From positions 1 through 13,032 of the forward strand of contig CAZIPT010000068.1 of assembly GCA_964541375.1 (NCBI GenBank): DNA of 13,032 bases, in the 5' to 3' direction. This DNA is from JBAXEO01 sp964541375. Lineage in GTDB: Bacteria > Actinomycetota > Coriobacteriia > Anaerosomatales > JAAXUF01. Shown here piece by piece: positions 1-10,660 of this stretch. The position numbers were made by a program, and so were the translations under genes. Every line of letters begins with the position of its first letter. Position 1 is the first letter of the stretch. A model generated the notes under the pieces. It had not been told where the DNA came from, did no database searches, and saw only the letters and a program-made list of their open reading frames with translations.

Positions 1-2155
<2,155 letters not shown>

Positions 2156-2159
<4 letters not shown>

Positions 2160-3364
2160 GCGGGCGCGGCATGACATATGCGCGCCGACTCTTTGGCCTC
2201 GTACATTCTCGCGTCGGCCGTTTTCACGAGCTCCTGAAGGTCGATGCGGTCCCCAGGAGCCGCATCCGCAATGCCGTAGCTGGCTGACAGCGCGTAGGGC
2301 AGCTGGGAAGCGCTGTTGAACGCCGCAAGTCGCTCGTGATAGCGGGCGAGAAGATCGGTGTGGTCGAGCGGCGCTCTCATGAGCGCAAGTACGACGAACT
2401 CATCGCCGCCGATCCGCGCAATCACGTCAGAGTCCCTGAACGACGATGCGAGCACGCCCGCGAAGCTCGCCAAGGCGTTGTCGCCTGCATCGTGGCCGCA
2501 CGTGTCGTTCACACGCTTGAGAACATCGAGATCAAAGTAGACGACCTGGGCCGACTTAGACCCCCGCTCTGCCAGTCGCGCCTCGGCATAGGCGCGAAAC
2601 GCTCGTCCATTCAGCAGGCCGGTGAGCTCGTCGTGCTCAGAGAGATGGCGGAGTTCGTCTTCGGTGCGTTCGCGCGACACGACATCTTGGCGAAGCTCGG
2701 AAACCAGATCCTCGTTCACGAGCAAGATGAGCGCGAAGGCGAGAGCAACGTAGCCGATATTGGCACCCAGCACGACGACAAGAACCTCGAAAGCGCCTGA
2801 TTGCAGGAAGTCGCCACTGCTGACGGTGAACACCTGGTGCACGATACGCGCGACACCCAGGACCGAGAACCACACGATGACCGAGGCGACTCGATGTCGC
2901 GCGCTGTGGAGTCGAGGATCTTTGCGATCTGCCAGAAGGCACCATGCCGTCTGTGCGCACACGAGTGTCGTCGCGGCGGCCGAGAGGATGTTCCGAGCGC
3001 CAAGATCAGGGTTCAGAACCGCGAACCACGTCATCAAAGCGGCGAGCAGCGCGAGAACGACGTAGTTCGCCACTTGCGATCGACGGATACCGAAGTAGCG
3101 CTCGGTTCCGGAACACACGAGAATCAGGCCCAGAACGATCATGGTATTCGCGGCGACTATCGAGAGAAGACTGGGGACCACGCCCCTCAGTGCGAGAAGT
3201 AGCCAGCCTGTGGCGGTCAGCACGTATGCGACGAGCCACAAGGAGCTGGAATCGTGGCGCGAACGGTCGACCGTCCACGCCCATGCTGCGGCTGCCGAGC
3301 AGACAATGAGGGTCACCGTCGTAGCGAGAAGCATGGTGCGCATATCCAGCGGAGCCGACAGCAT
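2156..3364 (-). CDS. Membrane-bound GGDEF-domain diguanylate cyclase
   Basis: Predicted to condense two GTP into the second messenger c-di-GMP at the inner face of the membrane. The 402-residue protein has about seven hydrophobic segments in its first 217 residues (near 12-32, 42-60, 66-84, 98-118, 127-145, 158-180 and 191-217), which resembles a seven-helix sensor module. A short linker (about 218-242) leads into a GGDEF domain. Visible catalytic features are the metal-binding FDLD (277-280), RVND (284-287) and a canonical GGDEF (319-323). An RxxD product-inhibition site (Arg310-Asp313) lies exactly five residues before GGDEF, so an active, feedback-inhibited enzyme is expected. No EAL domain is present. 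The ATG at 3364 has a G-run about 12 bases upstream as a poor ribosome site; the in-frame ATG at 3343 (Met8) is an alternative. It is convergent with uvrA and divergent from uvrC, so probably transcribed alone. The input signal cannot be read from sequence. Confidence 0.92.
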
Positions 3365-3391
3365 CGGATTCGGAACCCCCCCATTCCCGAT

Positions 3392-3423
3392 TGCCGCAAC
3401 GGCAGGCCCTTCAAGTCGGCCTG
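3392..3423 (-). promoter_or_regulatory. Two adjacent small hairpins in the leader of the GGDEF gene
   Basis: On the strand that would be the cyclase leader there are two inverted repeats back to back: CAGGCC / GGCCTG with a 9-base loop (3403-3408 and 3418-3423) and TGCCG / CGGCA with a 3-base loop (3392-3396 and 3400-3404). They share two bases, so both cannot be fully paired at once. A weak -10-like TATGAA (3434-3439, minus strand) just upstream would put them inside a leader of about 60 bases. No known riboswitch consensus is matched. Function is unproven and chance pairing in GC-rich DNA is possible. Confidence 0.22.
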
Positions 3424-3477
3424 TCCCATCTCTTTCATACCCAGGCGAGCTTCGGGCGAGTAGCAGGGGTCATTGCT

Positions 3478-3487
3478 TGCGATCGCA
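3478..3487. repeat. 10-base perfect palindrome in the uvrC / GGDEF divergent region
   Basis: TGCGATCGCA reads the same on both strands and lies about 58 bases upstream of the uvrC start. A partial copy (GATCGC) follows immediately. It could be an operator or just a frequent octamer (GCGATCGC); nothing in the window decides. The rest of this 180-base intergenic region shows only the promoter-like and hairpin elements listed separately. Confidence 0.3.
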
Positions 3488-3532
3488 GATCGCGGCTGGT
3501 GAGACCGATCACCCTGCGTCCCCCTCTGGCGG

Positions 3533-3538
3533 TAGAAT
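3533..3538 (+). promoter_or_regulatory. Candidate -10 element of uvrC, giving a leaderless mRNA
   Basis: TAGAAT is a good actinobacterial -10 match and ends six bases before the uvrC ATG. Transcription from it would begin at or within a base or two of the start codon, and no Shine-Dalgarno sequence precedes the ATG. Both facts point to a leaderless message, which is common in actinobacteria. No clear -35 is seen 16-18 bases upstream. Confidence 0.45.
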
Positions 3539-3544
3539 GCCCTC

Positions 3545-5452
3545 ATGCCTGCCGCGCCACGTGAACGCCCCACCATCGTCGAGCAACTCGGCTCAGTGCC
3601 GGATGCGCCCGGCGTCTACCTGTGGAAGTCCTCAGACGGAGCGGTGCTCTACGTCGGCAAAGCGAAGTCGTTGCGCAAGCGCATGCGGCAATACACGAGT
3701 GGGCAGGACGAGCGGGAGAAGATCCCGCTGATGATGGAGCAGGTCGCGAGCTTCGACTACGTGGTCACCGCCACGGAGGTCGAGTCGCTGGTGCTCGAGA
3801 AGAATCTGATACGGCAGTTCAAGCCGCCCTACAACGTGGACTATCGGGATGACAAGTCGTACCCGTTCATCGCGCTGACCCTGAGCGACCCGTTTCCTGC
3901 AATCAAGTTCACGCGCGAGAAGCACAAGCCGGGCACCCGCTACTTCGGTCCCTACACCGATTCCCGCGCTGCGCGTGACACCGTCGACACCGTGCGGAGG
4001 ATCGTCCCGATCTGCAGAGCCACCTGCAACGAATGGAAGTGGGTGAACGACCACGACGGTGTCGGTCGCGGTCGCGCCTGCTTCGATTCGCACGTGGGTC
4101 TCGGCCCGGGGCCGTGCATCAACGCCTGCTCGCGCGAAGACTACGCCGACAACGTCCGCCGTATCGAGGGCTTTCTCGCCGGCAAACACGACGACCTCGA
4201 GGTAGAGCTTTCGCGGCGGATGCGCGAGGCCGCCGAGGAGCTCGACTTTGAGAGCGCGGCTTGCTATCGGAACCGGCTTGAGGCCGTCGAAGCGATCCGC
4301 GGTCGCCAGAAGGTTGTCTCGGCGAGGCCGCTCGAGATGGATGTGATCGGCTTCTATCGCGAGGAGACCGTCGCCGGTGTGCACCTCTTTGTCGTCCGAG
4401 AGGGGCGCGTGCTCTACGGCAACGAGTTCGTGCTCGACAAGGGGCTTGACGTCACGCTGCCCGAACTGGTCGACGGCTTTCTGCTGCGCTACTACGCCGA
4501 CGGTCCGCAGATACCACGCGAGATCGTGGTGCCGTCTCTGCCGGAGGACGCCGACACCGTCGAGGAGTGGCTGTCGTCGCTTCGCCCCGACCGGTCGGCC
4601 CGTGTGAAGCTCACCGTTCCACAGCGCGCCGAGCGGCGCGGTCTACTCAACCTCGCCGAGGACAACGCGCGCCATACGCTGATGCGCTTCAAGGTGCGCA
4701 CCCGCTACGACGAGGAGCGCCTGAACGCAGCGCTGCTGCAGCTTGAGAGCGCGCTTGCGCTCCCGACTCCGCCACTGCGGATCGAGTGCTACGACATCTC
4801 GACGCTGCACGGAAAGCAGTCGGTGGGATCGATGGTCGTCTTCACCAACGGGCGTTCGGATCCAAAGAGCTACCGCCGATTCAGAGTCCGGCTCGACTCC
4901 GGCGAAGCCAACGACGTCGCGATGATGAGCGAGGTCCTGCGACGTAGGTTCGCGCCCGAACGTCTGGCCGACGGCCGCTTCGGTAAGCGGCCCGACCTGG
5001 TGATCGTTGACGGCGGCAAGCCGCAACTCTCGGCCGCGCGCGCGGTGCTTGCCGAGCTGGGAACAAGCGATATCGCTGTAGCCGGGCTCGCCAAGCGGGA
5101 AGAGGAGTTGTTTGTGGAGTGGTCCGACCAACCGGTGGTACTGCCCGCGGGTGCCCCCTCTCTCTACCTGGTCAAACGAGTTCGCGACGAGGCGCACCGA
5201 TTCGCGATCACCTACCACCGTGAACTGCGTGGCAAGGCGATGACCGCCAGCGAACTCGACGACATCGACGGTGTGGGTCCCAAGCGCAAGAAGGCGCTCC
5301 TCAAGGCCTTCGGCTCGCTCAAGCGCCTGCGGAACGCCTCCGCCGATGAGGTCGCCCAGGTGCCAGGAATCCCGCACCAACTCGCCGAGGAGATCGTCTC
5401 GGCGTTGGGTCGCGGGAAGCCCGTTCCGGAGGTGGGGTCCGAAGCTCAGTGA
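3545..5452 (+). CDS. uvrC: UvrABC excinuclease subunit C
   Basis: UvrC makes the two incisions on either side of the lesion in the UvrB-DNA complex. At 635 residues it is full length. Domains in order: an N-terminal GIY-YIG nuclease (GVY 23-25, YVG 36-38, conserved TEVES segment 77-81) for the 3' cut, a cysteine-rich segment (Cys161, 179, 191, 195) matching the iron-sulfur cluster ligands of UvrC, a UVR domain (about 215-250) that contacts UvrB, and an RNase H-like nuclease for the 5' cut (YDIS with Asp417, IVDGGKPQ with Asp489, and His551). Two helix-hairpin-helix units (about 571-621) close the protein. The start ATG has no ribosome site but sits directly after a -10-like TAGAAT. The spacing between the first two iron-sulfur cysteines is longer than in the E. 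coli protein. The preceding gene is divergent, so uvrC has its own promoter. Confidence 0.98.
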   Translation: MPAAPRERPTIVEQLGSVPDAPGVYLWKSSDGAVLYVGKAKSLRKRMRQYTSGQDEREKIPLMMEQVASFDYVVTATEVESLVLEKNLIRQFKPPYNVDYRDDKSYPFIALTLSDPFPAIKFTREKHKPGTRYFGPYTDSRAARDTVDTVRRIVPICRATCNEWKWVNDHDGVGRGRACFDSHVGLGPGPCINACSREDYADNVRRIEGFLAGKHDDLEVELSRRMREAAEELDFESAACYRNRLEAVEAIRGRQKVVSARPLEMDVIGFYREETVAGVHLFVVREGRVLYGNEFVLDKGLDVTLPELVDGFLLRYYADGPQIPREIVVPSLPEDADTVEEWLSSLRPDRSARVKLTVPQRAERRGLLNLAEDNARHTLMRFKVRTRYDEERLNAALLQLESALALPTPPLRIECYDISTLHGKQSVGSMVVFTNGRSDPKSYRRFRVRLDSGEANDVAMMSEVLRRRFAPERLADGRFGKRPDLVIVDGGKPQLSAARAVLAELGTSDIAVAGLAKREEELFVEWSDQPVVLPAGAPSLYLVKRVRDEAHRFAITYHRELRGKAMTASELDDIDGVGPKRKKALLKAFGSLKRLRNASADEVAQVPGIPHQLAEEIVSALGRGKPVPEVGSEAQ

Positions 5453-5495
5453 GCTCAGAGCAGCCGGGTTTGGCGGGCGATTCGCTCCCGCACGG

Positions 5496-5514
5496 TATAC
5501 TCAGCTTCAGGAGG
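5496..5514 (+). promoter_or_regulatory. Promoter -10 and Shine-Dalgarno of the polysaccharide deacetylase gene
   Basis: TATACT (5496-5501) is a near-consensus -10. Eight bases further on is a perfect AGGAGG (5509-5514), three bases before the ATG at 5518. The spacing is short but the match is strong. Together they argue for a separately transcribed gene starting at 5518. The only -35-like match, TTGGCG at 5470-5475, is 20 bases upstream and therefore weak. Confidence 0.55.
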
Positions 5515-5517
5515 ACG

Positions 5518-6570
5518 ATGGACGACACACCCCGACATCAAAGCACGCGCAGCCGTCAGACCGAAGCCTCAGGGCGCTCGGTCTTTCTGTCGCAGCGATC
5601 CGAGTTTCAGCCACGACGCCGGGGGCGGCGTCGGAGAAGGTCGCTTGTCGGCCCCATCACACTGGCTCTCCTGCTGGTGGCCGCCCTGGCCGTTGCTGTT
5701 CCGGTCGGTGTGTCCTGGGCGCGCGCAAGAGGCGCGACTCAGACGTCCGCATACGCCCCGAAACCCACGACGACGCCCGCTGCTCAGGTCGCGACCGCCA
5801 CCGCCAAGGCTCCGACTGCCGCATCGGCTCCGGCTCCGGCCACCGGCTCCGAATCGGGGGCCACCGAGCAGGCTGACCCCGCAGCCCAAGATGACTCGTG
5901 GCAGGCCAAGTACAAGGGCAAGCTGGTGCTTGGGTTCAAGCCTGAGCCCGGCTACAAAGCTGTTGCACTCACGTTCGACGACGGGCCGAACGGGCAGACG
6001 AAGTACATCCTCAATACACTTGCCGAGTACGGCGGACAGGGCACATTCTTCGACTCCGGCCGCAAGCTCGCACCCAAGTGGGCCGTCACTCAGGCGCCGA
6101 TGATCGAGAAGGCCGGTTCCGAGATCGCCAACCATACCCAGAGCCATACGGTCAATGACGTGGGCTCACTCTGGCGAAGGACCTACGACTTCGACGTCAA
6201 GGAGATCACGCAGCCCGACACCTACGTCAAGGCCACGGTCGGGCACAACATGCTCTGGGTTCGTCCCATGGGCGGGATGATCGACGCCAACGGGGTCAGG
6301 GCCGCCGCGGACACGGGGCACCTGGTCATCAACTGGACGATAGACTCAAACGACAGTCATGGTGGTCCACGCACTCCCGACTACATCTACCGGCAGTGCA
6401 CACAGAACGTGAAGTCGGGCGACGTCATCCTCCTGCACGTCACCAAACAGGAGAGTATGGACGCCCTTCCCCGCATCTGCGCTGAGTTGAAGCGCCGCGG
6501 CCTGAAGATGGTCACCGTGACCGAACTCGCGAAGCACAGTGCGCCGATCACGGGGCGGATTCCCAAGTAG
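5518..6570 (+). CDS. Membrane-anchored CE4-family polysaccharide (peptidoglycan/chitooligosaccharide) deacetylase
   Basis: Predicted to remove acetyl groups from N-acetylated sugars of the cell wall or another extracellular polymer. The 350-residue protein has a cytoplasmic Arg-rich head (residues 33-41 are nearly all Arg), one transmembrane helix (about 43-66), an Ala/Pro/Thr-rich linker (about 71-127) and a NodB-type catalytic domain outside the cell. CE4 motifs visible are TFDDGP (152-157, with the metal and base aspartates), NHTQSH (205-210, metal histidines 206 and 210), RPMGG (249-253) and LLH (305-307). Motif 3 is usually RPPYG, and motif 4 usually ends in a Trp; here it reads IDSND (275-279), so substrate or rate may differ. 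ATG 5518 is chosen for its AGGAGG and upstream TATACT. A GTG at 5449 that overlaps the uvrC stop would add 23 residues and is a possible translationally coupled alternative. Exact substrate is not readable. Confidence 0.9.
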   Translation: MDDTPRHQSTRSRQTEASGRSVFLSQRSEFQPRRRGRRRRRSLVGPITLALLLVAALAVAVPVGVSWARARGATQTSAYAPKPTTTPAAQVATATAKAPTAASAPAPATGSESGATEQADPAAQDDSWQAKYKGKLVLGFKPEPGYKAVALTFDDGPNGQTKYILNTLAEYGGQGTFFDSGRKLAPKWAVTQAPMIEKAGSEIANHTQSHTVNDVGSLWRRTYDFDVKEITQPDTYVKATVGHNMLWVRPMGGMIDANGVRAAADTGHLVINWTIDSNDSHGGPRTPDYIYRQCTQNVKSGDVILLHVTKQESMDALPRICAELKRRGLKMVTVTELAKHSAPITGRIPK

Positions 6571-6647
6571 GTCCGGCGAGCGGATCCTATCTCCGTATCG
6601 TCGCCGTAGGGCCGGCCTGCTGCCCCGCGCGCTGCGACCCGAGCCGC

Positions 6648-6653
6648 TATACT
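6648..6653 (+). promoter_or_regulatory. Candidate -10 element of the rapZ-yvcK-whiA operon
   Basis: TATACT lies 36 bases before the rapZ start, in a 119-base gap after the deacetylase. The element is identical to the -10 before the deacetylase gene. No convincing -35 hexamer is seen. An AGGGGGAG ribosome site (6677-6684) follows, five bases before the ATG. Confidence 0.5.
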
Positions 6654-6689
6654 GGACTGCGCCTGCGGCCGTCCGAAGGGGGAGAACCG

Positions 6690-7607
6690 ATGATTGACGA
6701 CGTCTCGCGTCGGGACACGCCCGCCGAGGAGCGCCCTGAACTGGTCGTTATCACCGGCATGTCGGGCGCAGGGCGCAGCGAGGCGATCCACACCTTCGAG
6801 GATCTCGGCTATTTCTGCATCGACAACATCCCGCCCACCTTCATCCCGCAACTTGTGGAGCTAGCCGAGCTGCCCGGAAGCCGCGCGAGGCGTCTTGCGG
6901 TCGTCAGCGACGTGCGGGGCCGCGAGTTCTTCGACGAACTCGCCGGCGAACTGAAACGCCTGGAGGATCGTGGCACCAACTCAAGGGTGCTCTTTCTTGA
7001 GGCCGATGATGAGACGCTTCTGCGTCGCTTCAAGGAGACGCGCCGTCGTCATCCCATGTGCGAGGAGGGCGAGTCCATCGTCGAAGGCATTCGTGCGGAA
7101 CGCGAAGAGCTCGGCGAGATTCGTGCGCGTGCCGACATCGTGATCGACACGAGCGATCTGCGTCCCCAGGAGCTGCGCCAGGCCATCCGGAACCGCTTCT
7201 TCGGCGACTCGGTGGCCTCGACACTTGCGATCACCGTCTCGTCGTTCGGCTTCAAGTACGGGGCGCCGGCCGATGCCGATATCGTGATGGACGTTCGCTT
7301 TCTGCCCAACCCGCACTATGATCCAGCGCTACGTTCCTTCACCGGCATGGATGCTCCGGTGCGTGACTTTGTGCTCGGCAAGCCGGAGACCGCAGCGTTT
7401 CTCAACCGCTGGCTCCCGCTCCTTGAGGACGTCGTTCCCGGCTACGTGATGGAAGGCAAACACCACCTGTCGATCGCCCTTGGATGTACCGGCGGGATGC
7501 ACCGTTCTGTCGCCCTTGCCGAAGTGACCGGGAGCTTCCTGCGTGAGCTCGGCTACCGCGCCGTGGTGGGTCACCGCGACATCGGCCGCGATCGGGAGGT
7601 GCGGTGA
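6690..7607 (+). CDS. rapZ: RapZ/YvcJ-family nucleotide-binding regulator
   Basis: RapZ proteins bind nucleotides. In E. coli RapZ is an RNA-binding adaptor controlling glucosamine-6-phosphate synthase through small RNAs; in Gram-positives (YvcJ) the role is less clear. The 305-residue length is close to normal for the family. The N-terminal P-loop reads GMSGAGRS (23-30), with Arg29 in place of the usual Walker Lys. Other family marks are ...GYFCIDN (39-45), the DETLLRRFKETRRRHP segment (about 107-122), and a C-terminal domain with SFGFKYG (185-191), DVRFLPNPHYDP (201-212) and GCTGGMHRSV (265-274). The start is fixed by a strong AGGGGGAG. Its stop overlaps the yvcK start by four bases (GTGA), so the two are translationally coupled. 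Its position before yvcK and whiA is the classic arrangement and supports the call. Confidence 0.96.
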   Translation: MIDDVSRRDTPAEERPELVVITGMSGAGRSEAIHTFEDLGYFCIDNIPPTFIPQLVELAELPGSRARRLAVVSDVRGREFFDELAGELKRLEDRGTNSRVLFLEADDETLLRRFKETRRRHPMCEEGESIVEGIRAEREELGEIRARADIVIDTSDLRPQELRQAIRNRFFGDSVASTLAITVSSFGFKYGAPADADIVMDVRFLPNPHYDPALRSFTGMDAPVRDFVLGKPETAAFLNRWLPLLEDVVPGYVMEGKHHLSIALGCTGGMHRSVALAEVTGSFLRELGYRAVVGHRDIGRDREVR

Positions 7608-8566
7608 GCGTCGGCGCTGGCCGCCGCGCGGTCGCGATCGGCGGTGGCACCGGGTTGCCATCCGTCATCAACTGCCTTCTGACGTTGGGATTCGAGACGA
7701 GTGCCGTCGTGACGATGGCCGACGACGGAGGCTCCTCGGGAATGCTGCGCCGCCAGCTCGGCATGCTTCCGCCTGGCGACATCCGAAACTGCCTGGTGGC
7801 CATGTCGGCCGATGAGAACGGACTGGCAGCGCGAATGTTCCAGTACCGATTCCCTCACGGCGAGGGCCTCGCTGGTCACGCCCTGGGCAATCTCGTCTTG
7901 GCGGCCCTGGCAGACATCACCGGTTCGTTCCCTGCCGCAATCGAGCACGCAGAGAGCTACCTGGGTGCACGCGGCCACGTCTACCCATCGACCTTGGCCG
8001 ATGTGGAGCTGCACGGGGTGGATCGGGCAGGGATGGCCATGTCGGGACAGGCTACTCTCGCCGTCAGCGCTCAGCCGCTGGAGTGCGTGCATCTCGAGCC
8101 TGCTGATCCGCCGGCCTACGAGCCGGCGCTCGAAGCGATCCGCTCGGCGGACGTCGTCGTGATCGGCCCCGGCTCGCTGTATACGAGCCTCATTCCCAAC
8201 TTCTTGGTGTCGGGCATATCCGAAGCGGTCGCCTCGTCATCGGCAAGACGGGTGTACGTGTGCAACGTGGCGAACATGCGCGGCGAGACCGGTGGTCTCG
8301 ACGCGGCCGACCACGTTGCGGCGCTCATCGACCACGGGCTTGGGGGCGTTCTGGACGTCGTGCTCGTGCACGACGCTTGTGCCCCGGGTGCAGCGCTGTG
8401 CGATGATGTCGCCGGGGTTGAGGCGGTCGTTGCCGACAGGGCCGTCATCGATCGTATCGAAGCGCTCGGCGTGAGAGTCGTCTCGGCGCTGCTCGCTGAT
8501 TCCGCCGACCCGGTCCGCCATTCGCGTGCCGCGCTGCTGCGCACGCTCGAGGGAGTGGTCTCCTAG
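7604..8566 (+). CDS. yvcK: YvcK/CofD-like gluconeogenesis factor (UDP-sugar-binding family)
   Basis: YvcK (YbhK in E. coli, CuvA in mycobacteria) binds UDP-GlcNAc-type sugars and is needed for normal envelope growth on gluconeogenic carbon sources. The fold is that of CofD, the coenzyme F420 enzyme, but these genes sit with rapZ and whiA and not with F420 genes. In 320 residues the sequence shows GGGTGL (13-18), ADDGGSSG (39-46), GDIRNC (58-63), GHALGN (91-96), IGPGSLYTSLIP (187-198) and YVCNV (218-222) followed by RGETGG, all family hallmarks. The GTG start overlaps the rapZ stop in GTGA and has GGGAGG (7594-7599) upstream. Its TAG shares its last base with the next GTG start. Expected to be cytoplasmic and cotranscribed with both neighbours. 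Confidence 0.96.
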   Translation: MSVGAGRRAVAIGGGTGLPSVINCLLTLGFETSAVVTMADDGGSSGMLRRQLGMLPPGDIRNCLVAMSADENGLAARMFQYRFPHGEGLAGHALGNLVLAALADITGSFPAAIEHAESYLGARGHVYPSTLADVELHGVDRAGMAMSGQATLAVSAQPLECVHLEPADPPAYEPALEAIRSADVVVIGPGSLYTSLIPNFLVSGISEAVASSSARRVYVCNVANMRGETGGLDAADHVAALIDHGLGGVLDVVLVHDACAPGAALCDDVAGVEAVVADRAVIDRIEALGVRVVSALLADSADPVRHSRAALLRTLEGVVS

Positions 8567-9516
8567 TGTCGTTCACCGCCGAGGTGAAAGACGAGCTTTC
8601 GCGCATCGAGCCCAAGCGCGCGTGCTGCTTGAAGGCCGAGCTCGCTGCGCTTGTCCGCATTGAGGGGACTCTGCACATCTCGGGCCCGGGACGCTACCGG
8701 CTTGAGATCGCGACGGAGACGGCTCCTGTTGCCCGCGCCGTGATCAAGCTGCTCCACGGGGTGTACGCGCTTAAGACCGAGCTCACCGTTCGCCGCAGCG
8801 TCCTGCACAAGACCAACAACTACCTCATCACCGTGCCCTCGCAGCCAAAGCTACCTGCGGCGCTCGCGGAACTCGGCATCCTCGGCGAGCAGGGCTTTTC
8901 GCTCGGCATCTACCCTGAGCTCGTCAAGAAAGACCACTGCGCGATCGCGTACTTGCGCGGTGCCTTTCTTGGCGGAGGATTTGTCGCCGACCCACACGGG
9001 GACTTCCATTTCGAGCTCACGGCAGAGACCGAACAGCTTGCCGAGGACCTTGTCGGCCTCATGGCACGTTTCGACATCGAGGCGCGACTGGCCAGACGCC
9101 GCGGCACGTACGCGGTCTACCTGAAGGGCGCCGAGCCGATCGTGACCTTCTTGGCGCTCGTCGGCGCTCACCGGGCGCTGTTGCGAACCGAGGACGTGCG
9201 CATCGTCAAGTCGCTGCGCAACGACGTGAACCGGCTTGTGAACGCCGAGATCGCCAACCAGCAGAAGGCCTCGGACGCCGCGCTCAGCCAGATCGATGCG
9301 ATCAATGCGCTCGCTGCCACACAGGGGCTGGAAAACCTGCCGCCGGCGCTTCGCGAGCTGGCGGAGTTGCGGCTCGCCAATCCCGAAGTGTCCCTTCGTG
9401 AGCTGGGCGAACTCGCCGACCCGCCGCTGACCAAGTCGGCTGTGTATCATAGGGTCCGGCGCATCGAGGAACTCGCCGAGGAGATGCTCGCCGAGGGGAA
9501 GCCGCCAACACCGTAG
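8566..9516 (+). CDS. whiA: DNA-binding protein WhiA
   Basis: WhiA is a DNA-binding protein with a degenerate LAGLIDADG homing-endonuclease fold. In Streptomyces it activates sporulation division genes with WhiB, and in Bacillus it affects division and chromosome segregation. The 316-residue protein starts with MSFTAEVKDEL, typical for the family. It carries the LAGLIDADG-like core (AYLRGAFLGGGFV at about 128-140, continuing to about 225), the conserved NRLVNAEIANQQK (222-234), and a C-terminal helix-turn-helix (about 270-305, with NPEVSLRELGE and PPLTKSAVYHRVRR). No homing-nuclease activity is expected. The GTG start shares one base with the yvcK TAG stop, with GGGAG (8551-8555) ten bases upstream. 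It is the last gene of the rapZ-yvcK-whiA unit and ends 84 bases before gap; no terminator is seen in between, so read-through into gap is possible. Confidence 0.97.
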   Translation: MSFTAEVKDELSRIEPKRACCLKAELAALVRIEGTLHISGPGRYRLEIATETAPVARAVIKLLHGVYALKTELTVRRSVLHKTNNYLITVPSQPKLPAALAELGILGEQGFSLGIYPELVKKDHCAIAYLRGAFLGGGFVADPHGDFHFELTAETEQLAEDLVGLMARFDIEARLARRRGTYAVYLKGAEPIVTFLALVGAHRALLRTEDVRIVKSLRNDVNRLVNAEIANQQKASDAALSQIDAINALAATQGLENLPPALRELAELRLANPEVSLRELGELADPPLTKSAVYHRVRRIEELAEEMLAEGKPPTP

Positions 9517-9585
9517 GAGGAATGCCCGCGCGGGTCTCGCGCGTGTTGTGTCATGCAAGAGGTCGCAAAGGGGCGGCCGCAATCC

Positions 9586-9593
9586 GAGGAGGG
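9586..9593 (+). promoter_or_regulatory. Shine-Dalgarno that fixes the gap start at TTG 9601
   Basis: GAGGAGGG lies seven bases before TTG 9601, an ideal spacing. The upstream in-frame ATG at 9553 has no ribosome site and would add 16 residues not seen in the family. The surrounding gap of 84 bases (9517-9600) also holds a 10-base palindrome CCCGCGCGGG (9525-9534); no convincing promoter hexamers are seen there. Confidence 0.8.
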
Positions 9594-9600
9594 ATCGCAC

Positions 9601-10638
<1,038 letters not shown>

Positions 10639-10660
10639 TCCGAGCAATCCAAGTCATCGG

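Noticed and set aside
3392..3439. c-di-GMP-I (GEMM) riboswitch before the GGDEF gene
   Set aside because: The conserved GACGCAAAGCC core and the paired receptor are absent; only generic hairpins are present.
3365..3544. LexA/SOS box controlling uvrC
   Set aside because: No GAAC-N4-GTTC-like or CTG-N10-CAG operator can be read in the region.
3632..4384. 250-codon minus-strand open frame inside uvrC
   Set aside because: Codons mirror those of uvrC, with no recognisable domain; a shadow of the real gene.
7604..8566. CofD (F420 biosynthesis transferase) as the identity of yvcK
   Set aside because: Motifs and the rapZ/whiA neighbours fit YvcK; no F420 genes are nearby.
8566..9516. Active LAGLIDADG homing endonuclease
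   Set aside because: The C-terminal helix-turn-helix and gene order are those of WhiA, in which the nuclease fold is degenerate; no intron or intein is present.
9544..9556. Rex-type redox operator before gap (TTGTGTCATGCAA)
   Set aside because: Only the outer TTG/CAA match and the length is 13, not the 18 bases of Rex sites.
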